From Marinisporobacter sp. (lineage in GTDB: Bacteria > Bacillota > Clostridia > Peptostreptococcales > Thermotaleaceae), in the NCBI GenBank assembly GCA_025210395.1, contig JAOARV010000025.1, forward strand, positions 1 to 42,380: a stretch of DNA of 42,380 bases. The letters are read 5' to 3'. The position numbers were made by a program, and so were the translations under genes. The stretch's first letter is position 1. Every line of letters begins with the position of its first letter. Shown piece by piece: positions 24,394 through 32,902 of the stretch. The notes below the pieces were generated by a model. The model saw nothing but the letters and a program-made list of their open reading frames with translations, searched no databases and was not told where the DNA came from.

Positions 24394-24966
24394 ATGATGG
24401 TGAAAAAAATTGTAACCATATTATTATGTATAACTTTAATGAGTAGTATCTTTTTTGTAGGATGTAAGAAAGATGAAAAGGAAGCAGAGAATGAGAGCAC
24501 AGTAAAGCCAGTAGTTGAGGAAAAAATAGAAGAAGAAAAGACCATGGACTATGTTTTATATATTAAGCATAAAGAAATGCCTTTCTTGTTTGATGAAGCA
24601 TATACCATAGATAAAGAAGATGACAAGCTTAAAGGAAAGAGTATAGAAGAGTTTCTTATGAATGAACTGATCAACTTTGAACCTTTTGGAGAATTTAAAA
24701 ATTCTATTCCAGAAGGGACAAAATTGTTATCTATTGAAAAAGTAAATGGTATTGTAAAGATCAACCTTTCAAAAGAATTTGAAGAAGGGCTAAAGAAAAA
24801 TCCTACAGAAACGGAATTAACTATTGCAAGCATTGTTAATACCATGGTAGCAGCAGGAAACGAAAAGGTTGAGTTCTTAGTTGAAGGAAAAGCTTTAGAT
24901 CAAGTGAATGATATAGATATGAGCAAGCCTTTTGAATTTATGGATGGCTTTTATCCAGATAAATAA
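24394..24966 (+). CDS. GerMN-domain lipoprotein
   Basis: 190 residues. A lipoprotein signal peptide is followed by the lipobox Cys24 (SIFFVGC), giving a membrane-anchored exported protein. A charged linker (~25-50) leads to a GerMN domain (~50-175: YVLYIKHKEMPFLFDEAY, SIEEFLMNELI, IPEGTKLLSIEKVNGIVKINLSKEF, ELTIASIVNTMVAAGNEKVEFLVEG). GerMN domains occur in GerM, needed for sporulation and germination in Bacillus, and in other cell-surface proteins. Three possible starts lie close together (ATG 24394, ATG 24397, GTG 24400) after GGGGG. The last two have better spacing. Confidence 0.88.
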   Translation: MMVKKIVTILLCITLMSSIFFVGCKKDEKEAENESTVKPVVEEKIEEEKTMDYVLYIKHKEMPFLFDEAYTIDKEDDKLKGKSIEEFLMNELINFEPFGEFKNSIPEGTKLLSIEKVNGIVKINLSKEFEEGLKKNPTETELTIASIVNTMVAAGNEKVEFLVEGKALDQVNDIDMSKPFEFMDGFYPDK

Positions 24967-24972
24967 ATAGCT

Positions 24973-25000
24973 AAAAAAACCTCTGAAAAGAGGTTTTTTT
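24973..25000. terminator. Strong bidirectional terminator
   Basis: AAAAAAACCTCT-GAAA-AGAGGTTTTTTT, a 12-bp stem with a GAAA loop, placed between convergent genes ending at 24966 and 25012. Confidence 0.92.
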
Positions 25001-25011
25001 ATTTGAAAGGA

Positions 25012-26436
25012 TTACTTCGTTTGAATAGCATTTAAAAACTTCTTAGCCATAGAATAATTGGGGTTGATAGACAAGGCTTTTTTTAAATAATCAATAGCTG
25101 TAGATTGATCCCCTTCTTCATAGGAAATATAAGCTAAATAAAAATAAAGTTCAGGGATTTGATCATTTTTTTCAAGTCCCTTTTGAAATTGTAATTTAGC
25201 ATGATTGAAGTCATTATTTTTGAGGGAATGAATCCCTAGGTAAAAATTATATTCCCATTGCTTTTTTTGTATAGATGCACCACTTACGAGAGAGATTACA
25301 ATGATGGTGATGATTAACAGTTGAACAATGATTTTTTTAAATTTGAAAAGCTTTTCTTTTTTAAGCCCTAAAGCGTAGCTTCCCAAAAAACCTCCAATGA
25401 GACCTCCTATATGGGCAAAATTATCAATGTTTGAATTAGTAAGACCAAAGACAATATTGATAACAATTAAGGAGACTATATTCATGCCGTATTTTGCTGA
25501 AAAAATAGAAGGCTTTTGCATGCCAAAATAAAGATAGGCACCCATAAGACCAAAGATGGCTCCTGAAGCTCCAGCAGATACAGCAGAACTAAATAGAAAA
25601 CTAGATAGACTTCCGAATATGCCAGCAATCATATAAATGATGAAAAATTTAAAGGAACCATACATAAACTCTACATCTTTTCCAAGACTTTTCAATGCAT
25701 ATGTATTAAATAATAGGTGGGTAATGCCTATATGAATAAACATACTTGTAAGCAGACGATAATATTCTCCTGATGCAATAAGGGGATTGTATTTGGCACC
25801 AAGACGAATAATATGATCAATATTTGTGCTACCACCTGTTATAGAGATATAGATGAAATAAATAATATTTAAGCCCATTAGTAGATGGGTAATATAGGAT
25901 CTTTTATCTTTAAAGGAATAACCTTTTTTTTCTTTTGTCAACTTTTCAATCTGTAAAAGATCAATATTTTCTATTGTTTCTCCAGGAATCAAAAACATGT
26001 TTTCTTGAATAAACTTTTCAATTCCTTCTTCATCTTTAAAATTTGAAAGACTAGAAAGCATTTTATTTGTAGAAGCATCAATGATGATAAGATGGACATT
26101 TATTTTTTCTGCTTTAAGCCATGAATATAAAGCTTCTAAGTGATTGAATGCATCATTAGATGGATTTTCTAAAACAATGAGCTTGTAAAAGAATAATTTT
26201 TTAAAGTTATTTTTTTGTTTAATCGTATGATATTCATTATAAATAATACTTTTTTGGTATTCTAAAGATCCTTTTAAGAAGTCTTCATGAAGAAAATGAA
26301 TAAAAAAATGAGAAAACCAAATTTGCTTATGTAAAGAAATATCCAATACGCTTTGTATTTCTTTATAGGGATACAAGAAAAACTCTTTTTTTTCAATAAA
26401 GTATTTCATGAATAGATAAATAGTTCTTTTGATCAA
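25012..26436 (-). CDS. Rhomboid-family intramembrane serine protease with TPRs
   Basis: 474 residues from TTG 26436, six to seven bases after GGAGGG; a TTG at 26451 overlaps the RBS. Residues ~1-175 are a soluble N-terminal domain. The rhomboid core (~185-370) has about seven membrane segments with the catalytic serine in GASGAIFG (~290) and the catalytic histidine in HIGGLIGG (~340). The C-terminus has two to three TPR motifs (FYLGIHSLKNNDFNHAKLQFQKGL, YFYLAYISYEEGDQSTAIDYLKKAL). This N-domain/rhomboid/TPR layout matches Bacillus GluP (YqgP), which acts in membrane protein turnover. Substrates here are unknown. Confidence 0.9.
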   Translation of the reverse strand: MIKRTIYLFMKYFIEKKEFFLYPYKEIQSVLDISLHKQIWFSHFFIHFLHEDFLKGSLEYQKSIIYNEYHTIKQKNNFKKLFFYKLIVLENPSNDAFNHLEALYSWLKAEKINVHLIIIDASTNKMLSSLSNFKDEEGIEKFIQENMFLIPGETIENIDLLQIEKLTKEKKGYSFKDKRSYITHLLMGLNIIYFIYISITGGSTNIDHIIRLGAKYNPLIASGEYYRLLTSMFIHIGITHLLFNTYALKSLGKDVEFMYGSFKFFIIYMIAGIFGSLSSFLFSSAVSAGASGAIFGLMGAYLYFGMQKPSIFSAKYGMNIVSLIVINIVFGLTNSNIDNFAHIGGLIGGFLGSYALGLKKEKLFKFKKIIVQLLIITIIVISLVSGASIQKKQWEYNFYLGIHSLKNNDFNHAKLQFQKGLEKNDQIPELYFYLAYISYEEGDQSTAIDYLKKALSINPNYSMAKKFLNAIQTK

Positions 26437-26530
26437 ATAGCTTCCCTCCAAATGTTAAGACATACTGATATTTTATCATATTTCATAGAGAAACAAGTTG
26501 AATATTAAAAATTTATAATCCTTATCAACG

Positions 26531-26559
26531 AATAGCAGATTCAAGGCGTTTGAAGAATT
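26531..26559. repeat. 29-bp dispersed repeat, copy 1
   Basis: AATAGCAGATTCAAGGCGTT (26531-26550) and the following TGAAGAATT match 41729-41757 at 26 of 29 positions. It is intergenic, between the rhomboid and racemase genes. Confidence 0.55.
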
Positions 26560-26649
26560 TGTTTAGCTATATCAAAAATAATAAATAGAGATTAAGCTGT
26601 ATGATGATCCTTATAGAAAGTAATGAATTGTTAGTATAAACTAACTATA

Positions 26650-27348
26650 TTATAAGGATTTCAATGCTTTTTTACCAGCAAAATGGATGGAACGAATAGC
26701 GATGACTTTTAATGGATCTACATAATTTCCTTCCATTTTAAACATTTCATAGCCAACAGAAAGTTCGGTGCATCCTAATATGAAAACTTCAGCACCCTGA
26801 TCTTTTAATTCTTCAACGCTTTTGTTAAAACCATCTAAAGAAATATTTTTTCCTGCTTTTATATCATAAATAAAATTAGTTACGTTCTTTTGTGTTTTGG
26901 TAGGTTTTACTAATTCCATTCCATATTTATGGATGGCTTGATCATAAACACCTGTTTGACAAGTTCCTTCTGTTGCCAGTAGACCTATTTTTTTACCCGC
27001 ATATTTTTGAGAAATAAATTTTGCTGTTTCGTCAATCATATTGAGGAAAGGAATGTTTATTTCTTTTATAATATCTTCATAAAAATTATGGGCTGTATTA
27101 CAAGGCATGATTAAAAAGTCAGCGCCCATATTTTCAAGGCGTCTAGCAGATGCAATGAGTTGTTTTCTCGGGTCCGTACCCTTTGCAATAAGGTGAGCTG
27201 TTCTATCTGGAATAGAGGTATTATTATCTATTAAAATATGAATATGTTCCTGATCACTTTTAGCATCTGTTAAGAGTATGATTTTTCTAAAGAGATCTGC
27301 TGTTGCTAAAGGACCCATTCCACCTAAAATACCTATTTTTTTACACAT
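26650..27348 (-). CDS. Aspartate/glutamate racemase-family protein
   Basis: 232 residues from ATG 27348 (GGAGG nine bases upstream; an in-frame ATG at 27357 touches the RBS). Family hallmarks: KIGILGGMGPLATADLF at the N-terminus, then the two catalytic cysteines in MPCNTAHNF (~82) and LGCTELSVG (~192). These cysteines act as opposite acid/base pairs in cofactor-independent racemisation. It is most like the aspartate racemase subgroup, but the substrate is not certain. It is upstream of, and convergent with, nothing; it follows the symporter gene on the same strand after a terminator. Confidence 0.88.
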   Translation of the reverse strand: MCKKIGILGGMGPLATADLFRKIILLTDAKSDQEHIHILIDNNTSIPDRTAHLIAKGTDPRKQLIASARRLENMGADFLIMPCNTAHNFYEDIIKEINIPFLNMIDETAKFISQKYAGKKIGLLATEGTCQTGVYDQAIHKYGMELVKPTKTQKNVTNFIYDIKAGKNISLDGFNKSVEELKDQGAEVFILGCTELSVGYEMFKMEGNYVDPLKVIAIRSIHFAGKKALKSL

Positions 27349-27407
27349 ATTCTTCATCCTCCAATGTTATAATAGTTAATTTTTTCTATTTTCTATTATA
27401 ATAAAAA

Positions 27408-27438
27408 AAATACAGCTTGGATAGACCAAGCTGTATTT
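27408..27438. terminator. Terminator of the symporter gene
   Basis: AAATACAGCTTGG (27408-27420), loop ATAGA, CCAAGCTGTATTT (27426-27438). On the - strand it is followed by a T-tract (A's at 27401-27408). Confidence 0.9.
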
Positions 27439-27439
27439 T

Positions 27440-28669
27440 TTAGATAGATACTTTTTCTTGTGGATAATGAAGTTCTCCTTCCGTAGCTGCGATTACTGCT
27501 GCTGCTGAAGTATCTCCAATAACATTTACAGAAGTTCTTGCCATATCTAAAACCCTATCTATTCCACCGATTAAGGCAACTCCTTCAAGGGGTAGCCCTA
27601 CGGATTTAACAACCATTGTAAGCATGATAAAACCTGCTCCAGGAACTCCAGCAGTACCAATAGATGCTAAAGTTGCTGTAAGAATAATCGTTAATTGTTG
27701 AGACATAGTCAAATCTAGTCCATATACTTGAGCAACAAATAAAGCACAAACTCCTTGGTAAAGGGCAGTTCCATCCATGTTAATAGTAGCACCAAGAGGA
27801 AGAACGAAGCTGGATACACCTTCTGATACGCCTAAATTTTCTCTTGTGCATCGAATAGAAACAGGTAGAGTTCCTGAACTACTTGTTGTACTAAATGCTG
27901 TAAGGGCTGCTGGCATGATACCTTTGAAGAACTTTACAGGACTAATTTTTGCAAAAGCTTTTACGGCACTAGAGTATACTAGTATGGAGTGAAGAATACA
28001 ACCAATGTAAACTGCAGCAATTACTTTAAGGAGTGGTAGTAATACAGCAGGTCCATTTTTTGCAACAACTGGAGCGATTAATGCAAATACACCAAATGGT
28101 GCTAAGCTCATAATAAATGCAGTAACTTTGTACATGATTTCAGCTAAGCTATCAAAAAAATCAATAAAAGGTTTTCCTTTTTCTTCAGGTAAAGATGTTG
28201 CCCCTATTCCTAAGAATAATGCAAAAGCAATAATTTGAAGCATATTTCCTTCTACTAAACCTTTTAGTGGGTTTTTAGGGAAAATATTTAGTAGTGTATC
28301 TACAAGAGATGGTGCATCTTTTGCTGCAACACTAGCATCTACAGGTATTGTCATACCAGCCCCTGGTTGTAAAACATTACCTAATATAAGTCCGATTGTT
28401 ACGGCAACGGCTGTTGTACATAAATAATACCCTACAGTTTTCCCTCCTATTCTACCTAATTTTTTTACATCGCCTACATTAGCAGCCCCAACGATTAAAG
28501 ATGAAAATACTAATGGAACAATAATCATTTTAATTAAATTAAGGAATAATGTTCCGAAGGGCTTAATGTATGTAGTAGCTGTTTCTGGTGAACCTGTCAA
28601 GGTAAGACCTACTAAAATACCTAAGCCTAATCCAATAAGGATTTTGGTTGTTAGTTGCATTTTTTTCAT
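27440..28669 (-). CDS. Dicarboxylate/amino acid:cation symporter (DAACS family)
   Basis: 409 residues from ATG 28669, seven bases after AAAGGAGG; a longer in-frame start at 28717 has no RBS. Typical DAACS sequence: KILIGLGLGILVGLTL, LFLNLIKMIIVPLVFSSLIVG, AFSTTSSSGTLPVSIRC (the serine-rich re-entrant loop), GATINMDGTALYQG (cation-binding NMDGT), and VLDMARTSVNVIGDTSAA. The family takes up glutamate, aspartate or C4-dicarboxylates with Na+ or H+. It sits next to an Asp/Glu racemase-family gene, which fits acidic amino acid use. A good sigma-A promoter and a possible operator lie upstream. Confidence 0.93.
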   Translation of the reverse strand: MKKMQLTTKILIGLGLGILVGLTLTGSPETATTYIKPFGTLFLNLIKMIIVPLVFSSLIVGAANVGDVKKLGRIGGKTVGYYLCTTAVAVTIGLILGNVLQPGAGMTIPVDASVAAKDAPSLVDTLLNIFPKNPLKGLVEGNMLQIIAFALFLGIGATSLPEEKGKPFIDFFDSLAEIMYKVTAFIMSLAPFGVFALIAPVVAKNGPAVLLPLLKVIAAVYIGCILHSILVYSSAVKAFAKISPVKFFKGIMPAALTAFSTTSSSGTLPVSIRCTRENLGVSEGVSSFVLPLGATINMDGTALYQGVCALFVAQVYGLDLTMSQQLTIILTATLASIGTAGVPGAGFIMLTMVVKSVGLPLEGVALIGGIDRVLDMARTSVNVIGDTSAAAVIAATEGELHYPQEKVSI

Positions 28670-28727
28670 TAAATATCCTCCTTTTAAATAATTTAACTGA
28701 ATTGTCAGATAATTCAATTGTAACTAT

Positions 28728-28756
28728 ATTTTACAACGGAATTAGACCTATGTCAA
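28728..28756 (-). promoter_or_regulatory. Sigma-A promoter of the symporter gene
   Basis: On the - strand: TTGACA (28756-28751), 17-nt spacer, TAAAAT (28733-28728). Downstream, at 28698-28716, an inverted repeat TGAATT-N7-AATTCA could be an operator. Confidence 0.75.
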
Positions 28757-28919
28757 ATAGTATAACACATTTATCAAATGTTGTACACAAATAATAAAAA
28801 AATACATGTTTCTACGAGAAGTGATAAATTATTAGGGGGTAAAAGATAAAAAATAAATTCAAAAACAAATAAAAAGTATATTTTTATAGGCAGTGTAAAA
28901 AATAAGCTTAAGAAACCTC

Positions 28920-28948
28920 TTGATTTGAAAGGAAAGTTATGATAAATT
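28920..28948 (+). promoter_or_regulatory. Sigma-A promoter of the T-box/argS transcript
   Basis: TTGATT (28920-28925), 17-nt spacer, TAAATT (28943-28948), just upstream of the T-box leader. Confidence 0.65.
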
Positions 28949-28959
28949 ATTACTCAAAA

Positions 28960-29200
28960 TGAATATTTTTTTCGATGATAAGGAGAGTAAATTTTAGAAT
29001 GTATAAAAGCGAGTCGGAGTTGGTGAGAGCCCGATATACTACTAAGATGGAAGCGTACCTTTGAGGATTTTGCTGAATTGAGTAGGCAAAACGGAGTCCT
29101 ACCGTTATATAGGAGTAGAGTGGATACATTTTGTATCAATAAGAGTGGTAACACGGGAAATAACTCTCGTCTCTTGAATAAAGAGATGGAGAGTTTTTAT
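28960..29200 (+). promoter_or_regulatory. T-box riboswitch (arginine type) upstream of argS
   Basis: The leader has a T-box-like element AAGAGTGGTAACACGGG (29141-29156), including the TGGT that pairs with the tRNA acceptor end. It has a stem I region with GGTGAGAGCC, and a rho-independent terminator (29162-29175 with 29181-29195, then T5). In the specifier-loop position GAAGCGTACC, the codon CGT (29054-29056) followed by A reads arginine, matching the downstream gene. Uncharged tRNA-Arg should stabilise the antiterminator and switch argS on. Confidence 0.88.
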
Positions 29201-29231
29201 TATTTTTGATGAATAAAGAGGAGGATTAAGT

Positions 29232-30932
29232 ATGATTGATTTTAAAAAGGAAATTGCTGATATTTTATCAGAAAAGATTGAAGGGTTAACAACAGAGGAA
29301 ATTCTTGATATGATGGAGCTGCCACCTAATTCACAGATGGGAGATTTTGCTTTTCCTTGTTTTAAGCTAGCAAAAATATTTAGAAAAGCACCTAATATGA
29401 TCGCAAAGGAAATTGCAGAATCTATTACAGAAAATGATTTATTCGAGAAGGTTGAAAACATGGCAGCTTATGTGAACTTTTTCATTGATAAGGCAACCTT
29501 TGCAAAATCTGTAGTAGAGGAAGTTATAGGGAAAAAAGATCAATTTGGTGCTTCTGATTTAGGAAAAGGGAAAAAGGTGATTGTAGAATTTTCTTCTCCA
29601 AATATTGCAAAGCCTTTTCATATTGGACATATTAGAAGTACAGTAATAGGAAATGCTATTTATAAGCTATATGATTTTCTTGGATATGATACGGTGACTA
29701 TTAACCACTTGGGAGATTATGGAACTCAATTTGGAAAGTTGATTGTAGCTTATAAAAATTGGGGAAATAAAGAGGAAGTAGAAAAAGATCCTATTCCTAC
29801 ATTGTTGAAGCTTTATATTAAATTACATGAAGAAGCAGAAAAACATCCAGAGCTTGAAGATGAAAGTAGAATGTGGTTTAAAAGATTAGAAGATGGAGAC
29901 GAAGAAGCAAAAAGATTATGGCAGTGGTTTAGAGATGTGAGTTTAAAAGAATTTAATAGAGTTTATGGAATGCTTAATATTTCTTTTGATTCTTATGCAG
30001 GAGAAAGCTTCTATTCAGATAAAATGCCAAGCGTTTTAAATATGATGGAAGAAAAGAACCTATTAAAAGAGTCAAAGGGAGCAGATATTGTAGATTTAGA
30101 AAAGTACAATATGCCTCCAGCATTAATTAGAAAAAGTGACGGGTCTACCCTTTATATTACAAGAGATATTACGGCTGCTATTTATAGAAAAGAGCAGTAT
30201 GATTTTTATAAAAATATTTATGTAGTAGCATCTCAACAAAATCTGCATTTCCAACAATGGATGAAGGTTGTAGAGCTTATGGGATATGAGTGGGCGAAGG
30301 ATTGTGTGCATGTGCCATTTGGTTTAGTAAGTCTTGAAGAAGGAACTATGTCTACAAGAAAAGGAAGAGTGGTATTTTTAGAGGATGTACTTAAAAAAGC
30401 TATTGAACAAACAAAAGAAATCATCAAGGAAAAGAATAATAATCTTTCAAATATTGATGAGGTAGCAAAACAAGTAGGAATTGGAGCAGTCGTTTTCCAA
30501 GAATTATCGAATAATAGAATAAAAGATTATACATTTTCATGGGATAGAACATTAAATTTTGACGGGGAAACAGGTCCATATGTTCAGTATACCCATGCAA
30601 GAGCATGTAGTGTATTAAGAAAAGCAGCAGCTACAATAGATGAAAATGTAAATTATGGTTTATTAGATAATGAAGAAGCAATGGATTTAGTAAGAATTAT
30701 TCAGCAGTTTCCAACGACTGTAGAAGAAGCTGCAAGAAAATATGAACCATCTATTGTCACAAGATATATTGTAGATGTAGCTCAAGCCTTCAATAGATTT
30801 TATCATCATTGCCCAATTATAGTAGAGGACCAAGAACTTCAAAAGGCAAGACTTGCGCTTGTATCTTCTGCAAAGCAAACCCTTCAAAATGGATTAAATT
30901 TACTTGGTGTTGCAGCACCTGAAAGAATGTAA
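29232..30932 (+). CDS. argS: Arginyl-tRNA synthetase
   Basis: 566 residues, full length, class I synthetase. The N-terminal Arg-specific domain (~1-100) is followed by the HIGH motif in SSPNIAKPFHIGHIRST (130-133) and NHLGDYGTQFGKLI. The KMSKS-equivalent is MSTRKGR (~373-379), and the C-terminal DALR-type anticodon-binding domain contains EAARKYEPSIVTRYIVDVAQAFNRFYHHCPI. It attaches arginine to tRNA-Arg using ATP. RBS GAGGAGG is 9 nt before the ATG. Expression is controlled by the T-box leader just upstream. Confidence 0.97.
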   Translation: MIDFKKEIADILSEKIEGLTTEEILDMMELPPNSQMGDFAFPCFKLAKIFRKAPNMIAKEIAESITENDLFEKVENMAAYVNFFIDKATFAKSVVEEVIGKKDQFGASDLGKGKKVIVEFSSPNIAKPFHIGHIRSTVIGNAIYKLYDFLGYDTVTINHLGDYGTQFGKLIVAYKNWGNKEEVEKDPIPTLLKLYIKLHEEAEKHPELEDESRMWFKRLEDGDEEAKRLWQWFRDVSLKEFNRVYGMLNISFDSYAGESFYSDKMPSVLNMMEEKNLLKESKGADIVDLEKYNMPPALIRKSDGSTLYITRDITAAIYRKEQYDFYKNIYVVASQQNLHFQQWMKVVELMGYEWAKDCVHVPFGLVSLEEGTMSTRKGRVVFLEDVLKKAIEQTKEIIKEKNNNLSNIDEVAKQVGIGAVVFQELSNNRIKDYTFSWDRTLNFDGETGPYVQYTHARACSVLRKAAATIDENVNYGLLDNEEAMDLVRIIQQFPTTVEEAARKYEPSIVTRYIVDVAQAFNRFYHHCPIIVEDQELQKARLALVSSAKQTLQNGLNLLGVAAPERM

Positions 30933-30944
30933 TGGAGGGATCTT

Positions 30945-31814
30945 ATGAGATATGAAGGAAGTGTTTATAGACCACCTAGTGAAGCGTATAGTTTGATTAT
31001 TCAAGCTACAATAGGTTGTTCTCATAACAAATGTACATTTTGTAGTATGTACAAGGATAAACAATTTAGAATGAGAAATATAAAAGAAATTATAGAAGAC
31101 TTAGAAATGGCTAGGGATTACTATAAACAGGTAAAAAGAATATTTTTAGCCGATGGGAATACATTAGCGTTAAAGACTGAATATTTAAAGACTATATTGT
31201 TAAAAATCAAAGAGCTTTTTCCAGAATGTGAGCGAGTAGGGATCTATTCTGCTCCAAAGGATATCTTAAGAAAAAGTGTAGAAGAGTTAAAAGAACTAAA
31301 GGATTTAGGATTAGGCATTGCTTATTTAGGGGCTGAATCAGGAAGTGATGAAATTTTAGATCGTATTCAGAAGGGGGTTACCTCGGAAGAAATGATTCAA
31401 GCAGGGAAAAAAATGGTTGAGTCAGGAATTCCTTTATCTGTTACCCTAATATCAGGATTAGGCGGAAAAGAGCAATGGACTCAGCATGCCAGAGAATCTG
31501 CAAGAGTGATTAATGAAATCAATCCTCAATATTTAGGATTACTTACGCTTCTTATTCAACCAGGAACCAAGATGTATGAAGAGGTACAAAATGGAGAATT
31601 TGATCTTCTTTCCCCAGAAGAAGTGATTCTTGAAACAAAAGAGCTTATTAAAAATTTAGATGTAAAGAACTGCGTTTTTAGAAGTAATCATGCATCGAAT
31701 TATGTAGCGTTAGCAGGTACATTACCAAGGGATCAGATGAATTTATTAAAACAATTAGATTTAACTATGGAAAATACTTATGGCATCAAGGATGAAATGT
31801 TTAGAAGGCTATAA
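30945..31814 (+). CDS. Radical SAM protein
   Basis: 289 residues. The cluster motif is C25-x4-C30-x2-C33 (GCSHNKCTFC), a spacing seen in one radical SAM subgroup rather than the classical C-x3-C-x2-C. Other core features: FLADGNTLAL, YSAPKDIL, LGIAYLGAESGSDEILDRIQKGV, and SVTLISGLGG. There is no B12-binding or extra Fe-S domain, and the substrate is unknown. It starts 12 nt after argS with RBS GGAGG, so it is probably co-transcribed and possibly under the same T-box. Confidence 0.87.
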   Translation: MRYEGSVYRPPSEAYSLIIQATIGCSHNKCTFCSMYKDKQFRMRNIKEIIEDLEMARDYYKQVKRIFLADGNTLALKTEYLKTILLKIKELFPECERVGIYSAPKDILRKSVEELKELKDLGLGIAYLGAESGSDEILDRIQKGVTSEEMIQAGKKMVESGIPLSVTLISGLGGKEQWTQHARESARVINEINPQYLGLLTLLIQPGTKMYEEVQNGEFDLLSPEEVILETKELIKNLDVKNCVFRSNHASNYVALAGTLPRDQMNLLKQLDLTMENTYGIKDEMFRRL

Positions 31815-31843
31815 AAAATCACAGCTTTAGTGCTGTGATTTTT
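31815..31843. terminator. Bidirectional terminator
   Basis: AAAATCACAGC / GCTGTGATTTT stem around TTTAGT, starting at the stop codon of the radical SAM gene; T- and A-tracts flank both sides. Confidence 0.88.
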
Positions 31844-31848
31844 TATTT

Positions 31849-31945
31849 AGGAAATTATAAAATTTAAAATCTGTGGATAACTTATGGTTGAGGGATCAAA
31901 TGATTGACCACTTTAATCAAATGCGGTAGTATAATGGGAATTTTT
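31849..31945. repeat. Dispersed intergenic repeat, copy D
   Basis: The core 31849-31920 matches copy A at roughly 60 of 72 positions and contains TGTGGATAA (31872-31880). The tail ATGCGGTAGTATAATGGGAA (31921-31940) matches the tail of copy A and again runs into the stop codon of a - strand gene. It lies 16 kb outside the spore-surface island. Confidence 0.8.
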
Positions 31946-32140
31946 TTATTCTTGTAAATAAGCAAGAAATTTTTCTTCTGTGGTCTCTGCCAACAGACAC
32001 AATTGCTGTAAGATACTATTCTTTAGGGAAATGAAAGCATCTATTTTTGTATTTTCACCGGTATATTCAAGAGCTTGTAAGATCATTAACATATCCTTTT
32101 TAGGAATCTCTTCTATCGAAATTTTGTTAAAAGCTTCCAT
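31946..32140 (-). CDS. Small acidic protein of unknown function
   Basis: 64 residues: MEAFNKISIEEIPKKDMLM...LAYLQE, mostly predicted helical and amphipathic, with no membrane segment, signal peptide or recognised motif. It is supported by AAAGGAG seven bases before the ATG and by its own flanking terminator. An opposite-strand frame across the same DNA lacks an RBS. I do not recognise the family. A small regulatory or coat-associated protein cannot be ruled in or out. Confidence 0.6.
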   Translation of the reverse strand: MEAFNKISIEEIPKKDMLMILQALEYTGENTKIDAFISLKNSILQQLCLLAETTEEKFLAYLQE

Positions 32141-32235
32141 GACGATCTCCTTTCTTTATGGTTATATACTATAAGATTCGATAAAAATTTCATAAAACCT
32201 TCAAAATAAGATGAAATTAATAGTTTTTCAGACAT

Positions 32236-32261
32236 AAAAAAAGGAAATGTTATACATTTCC
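32236..32261 (-). terminator. Terminator of the 32264 gene
   Basis: GGAAATG-TTATA-CATTTCC (32243-32261); on the - strand it runs into T7 (A's at 32236-32242). Confidence 0.85.
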
Positions 32262-32263
32262 CT

Positions 32264-32752
32264 TTAGCGAAAACTTTTGGGTTCTGTTTTGTGATAAACT
32301 CTTTGGCTGCGGTCTTTTACTTCTAAAATAGCTTGAGACATAGTTTGTACTTCTTTTTTTAAAAAGTCAATGTCATCTTTATTGATATTATAATATAGAT
32401 ATAGATCTTCAAAGTATCGTGCAATCTTAGTTAAATCTTTATCGATTTCTACAAAGGAATCAAAGTTTTTACTATGTCGTGCATTATTAAATTGATCAAT
32501 ATCATTTTTTATAGCTGTAACGACACTCTCTTCAGAAGGATGTTCACTAAGAACTAAAGCATAAGGCTTTATACGTTCAAGGAGATATGTATTATCTGGA
32601 TTAATTCTATAAAGATACTTGATATGTAAATTATTTTTATTATATTTTACAATAAACATAATACCTTCGATTTCCATAACTTCGGCTCCAATGCTTCTTA
32701 ATTCTTCAATGCAAAACTTATGCTTTAATAGTCTTGCGGAGAAAATAGTCAT
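32264..32752 (-). CDS. Hypothetical protein with C-terminal coiled coil
   Basis: 162 residues from ATG 32752 (RBS GGGAGGG); the longer frame to 32803 includes the RBS and is unlikely. It starts MTIFSARLLKHKFCIEELRSIGAEVMEIEGIMFIVKY. Residues ~40-80 look like a small alpha/beta domain. The C-terminal part (DIDQFNNARHSKNFDSFVEIDKDLTKIARYFEDL...DFLKKEVQTMSQAILEVKDR) is helical and probably coiled coil. There is no signal peptide or membrane segment. I do not recognise the family; the good RBS, terminator and amino-acid composition support a real gene. Confidence 0.75.
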   Translation of the reverse strand: MTIFSARLLKHKFCIEELRSIGAEVMEIEGIMFIVKYNKNNLHIKYLYRINPDNTYLLERIKPYALVLSEHPSEESVVTAIKNDIDQFNNARHSKNFDSFVEIDKDLTKIARYFEDLYLYYNINKDDIDFLKKEVQTMSQAILEVKDRSQRVYHKTEPKSFR

Positions 32753-32902
32753 AAAAGTCCCTCCCTTATTCAGTTTATTATAGTATATCATACTAAAAGG
32801 CAAAATAATCAGATGATTTAAAAAGGAAAGAATTCATTTTAAATTAATGTATTCTTTGAGAAATCTATAGGATATATAGGATGAACGTTGTATAGATGAA
32901 TG

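Noticed and set aside
28954..29461. Minus-strand reading frames across the T-box and the start of argS
   Set aside because: They are antisense to a structured leader and to argS, with no RBS.
31980..32174. Plus-strand 64-codon frame opposite the small gene
   Set aside because: No ribosome binding site, whereas the - strand frame has AAAGGAG at proper distance and a terminator beyond.
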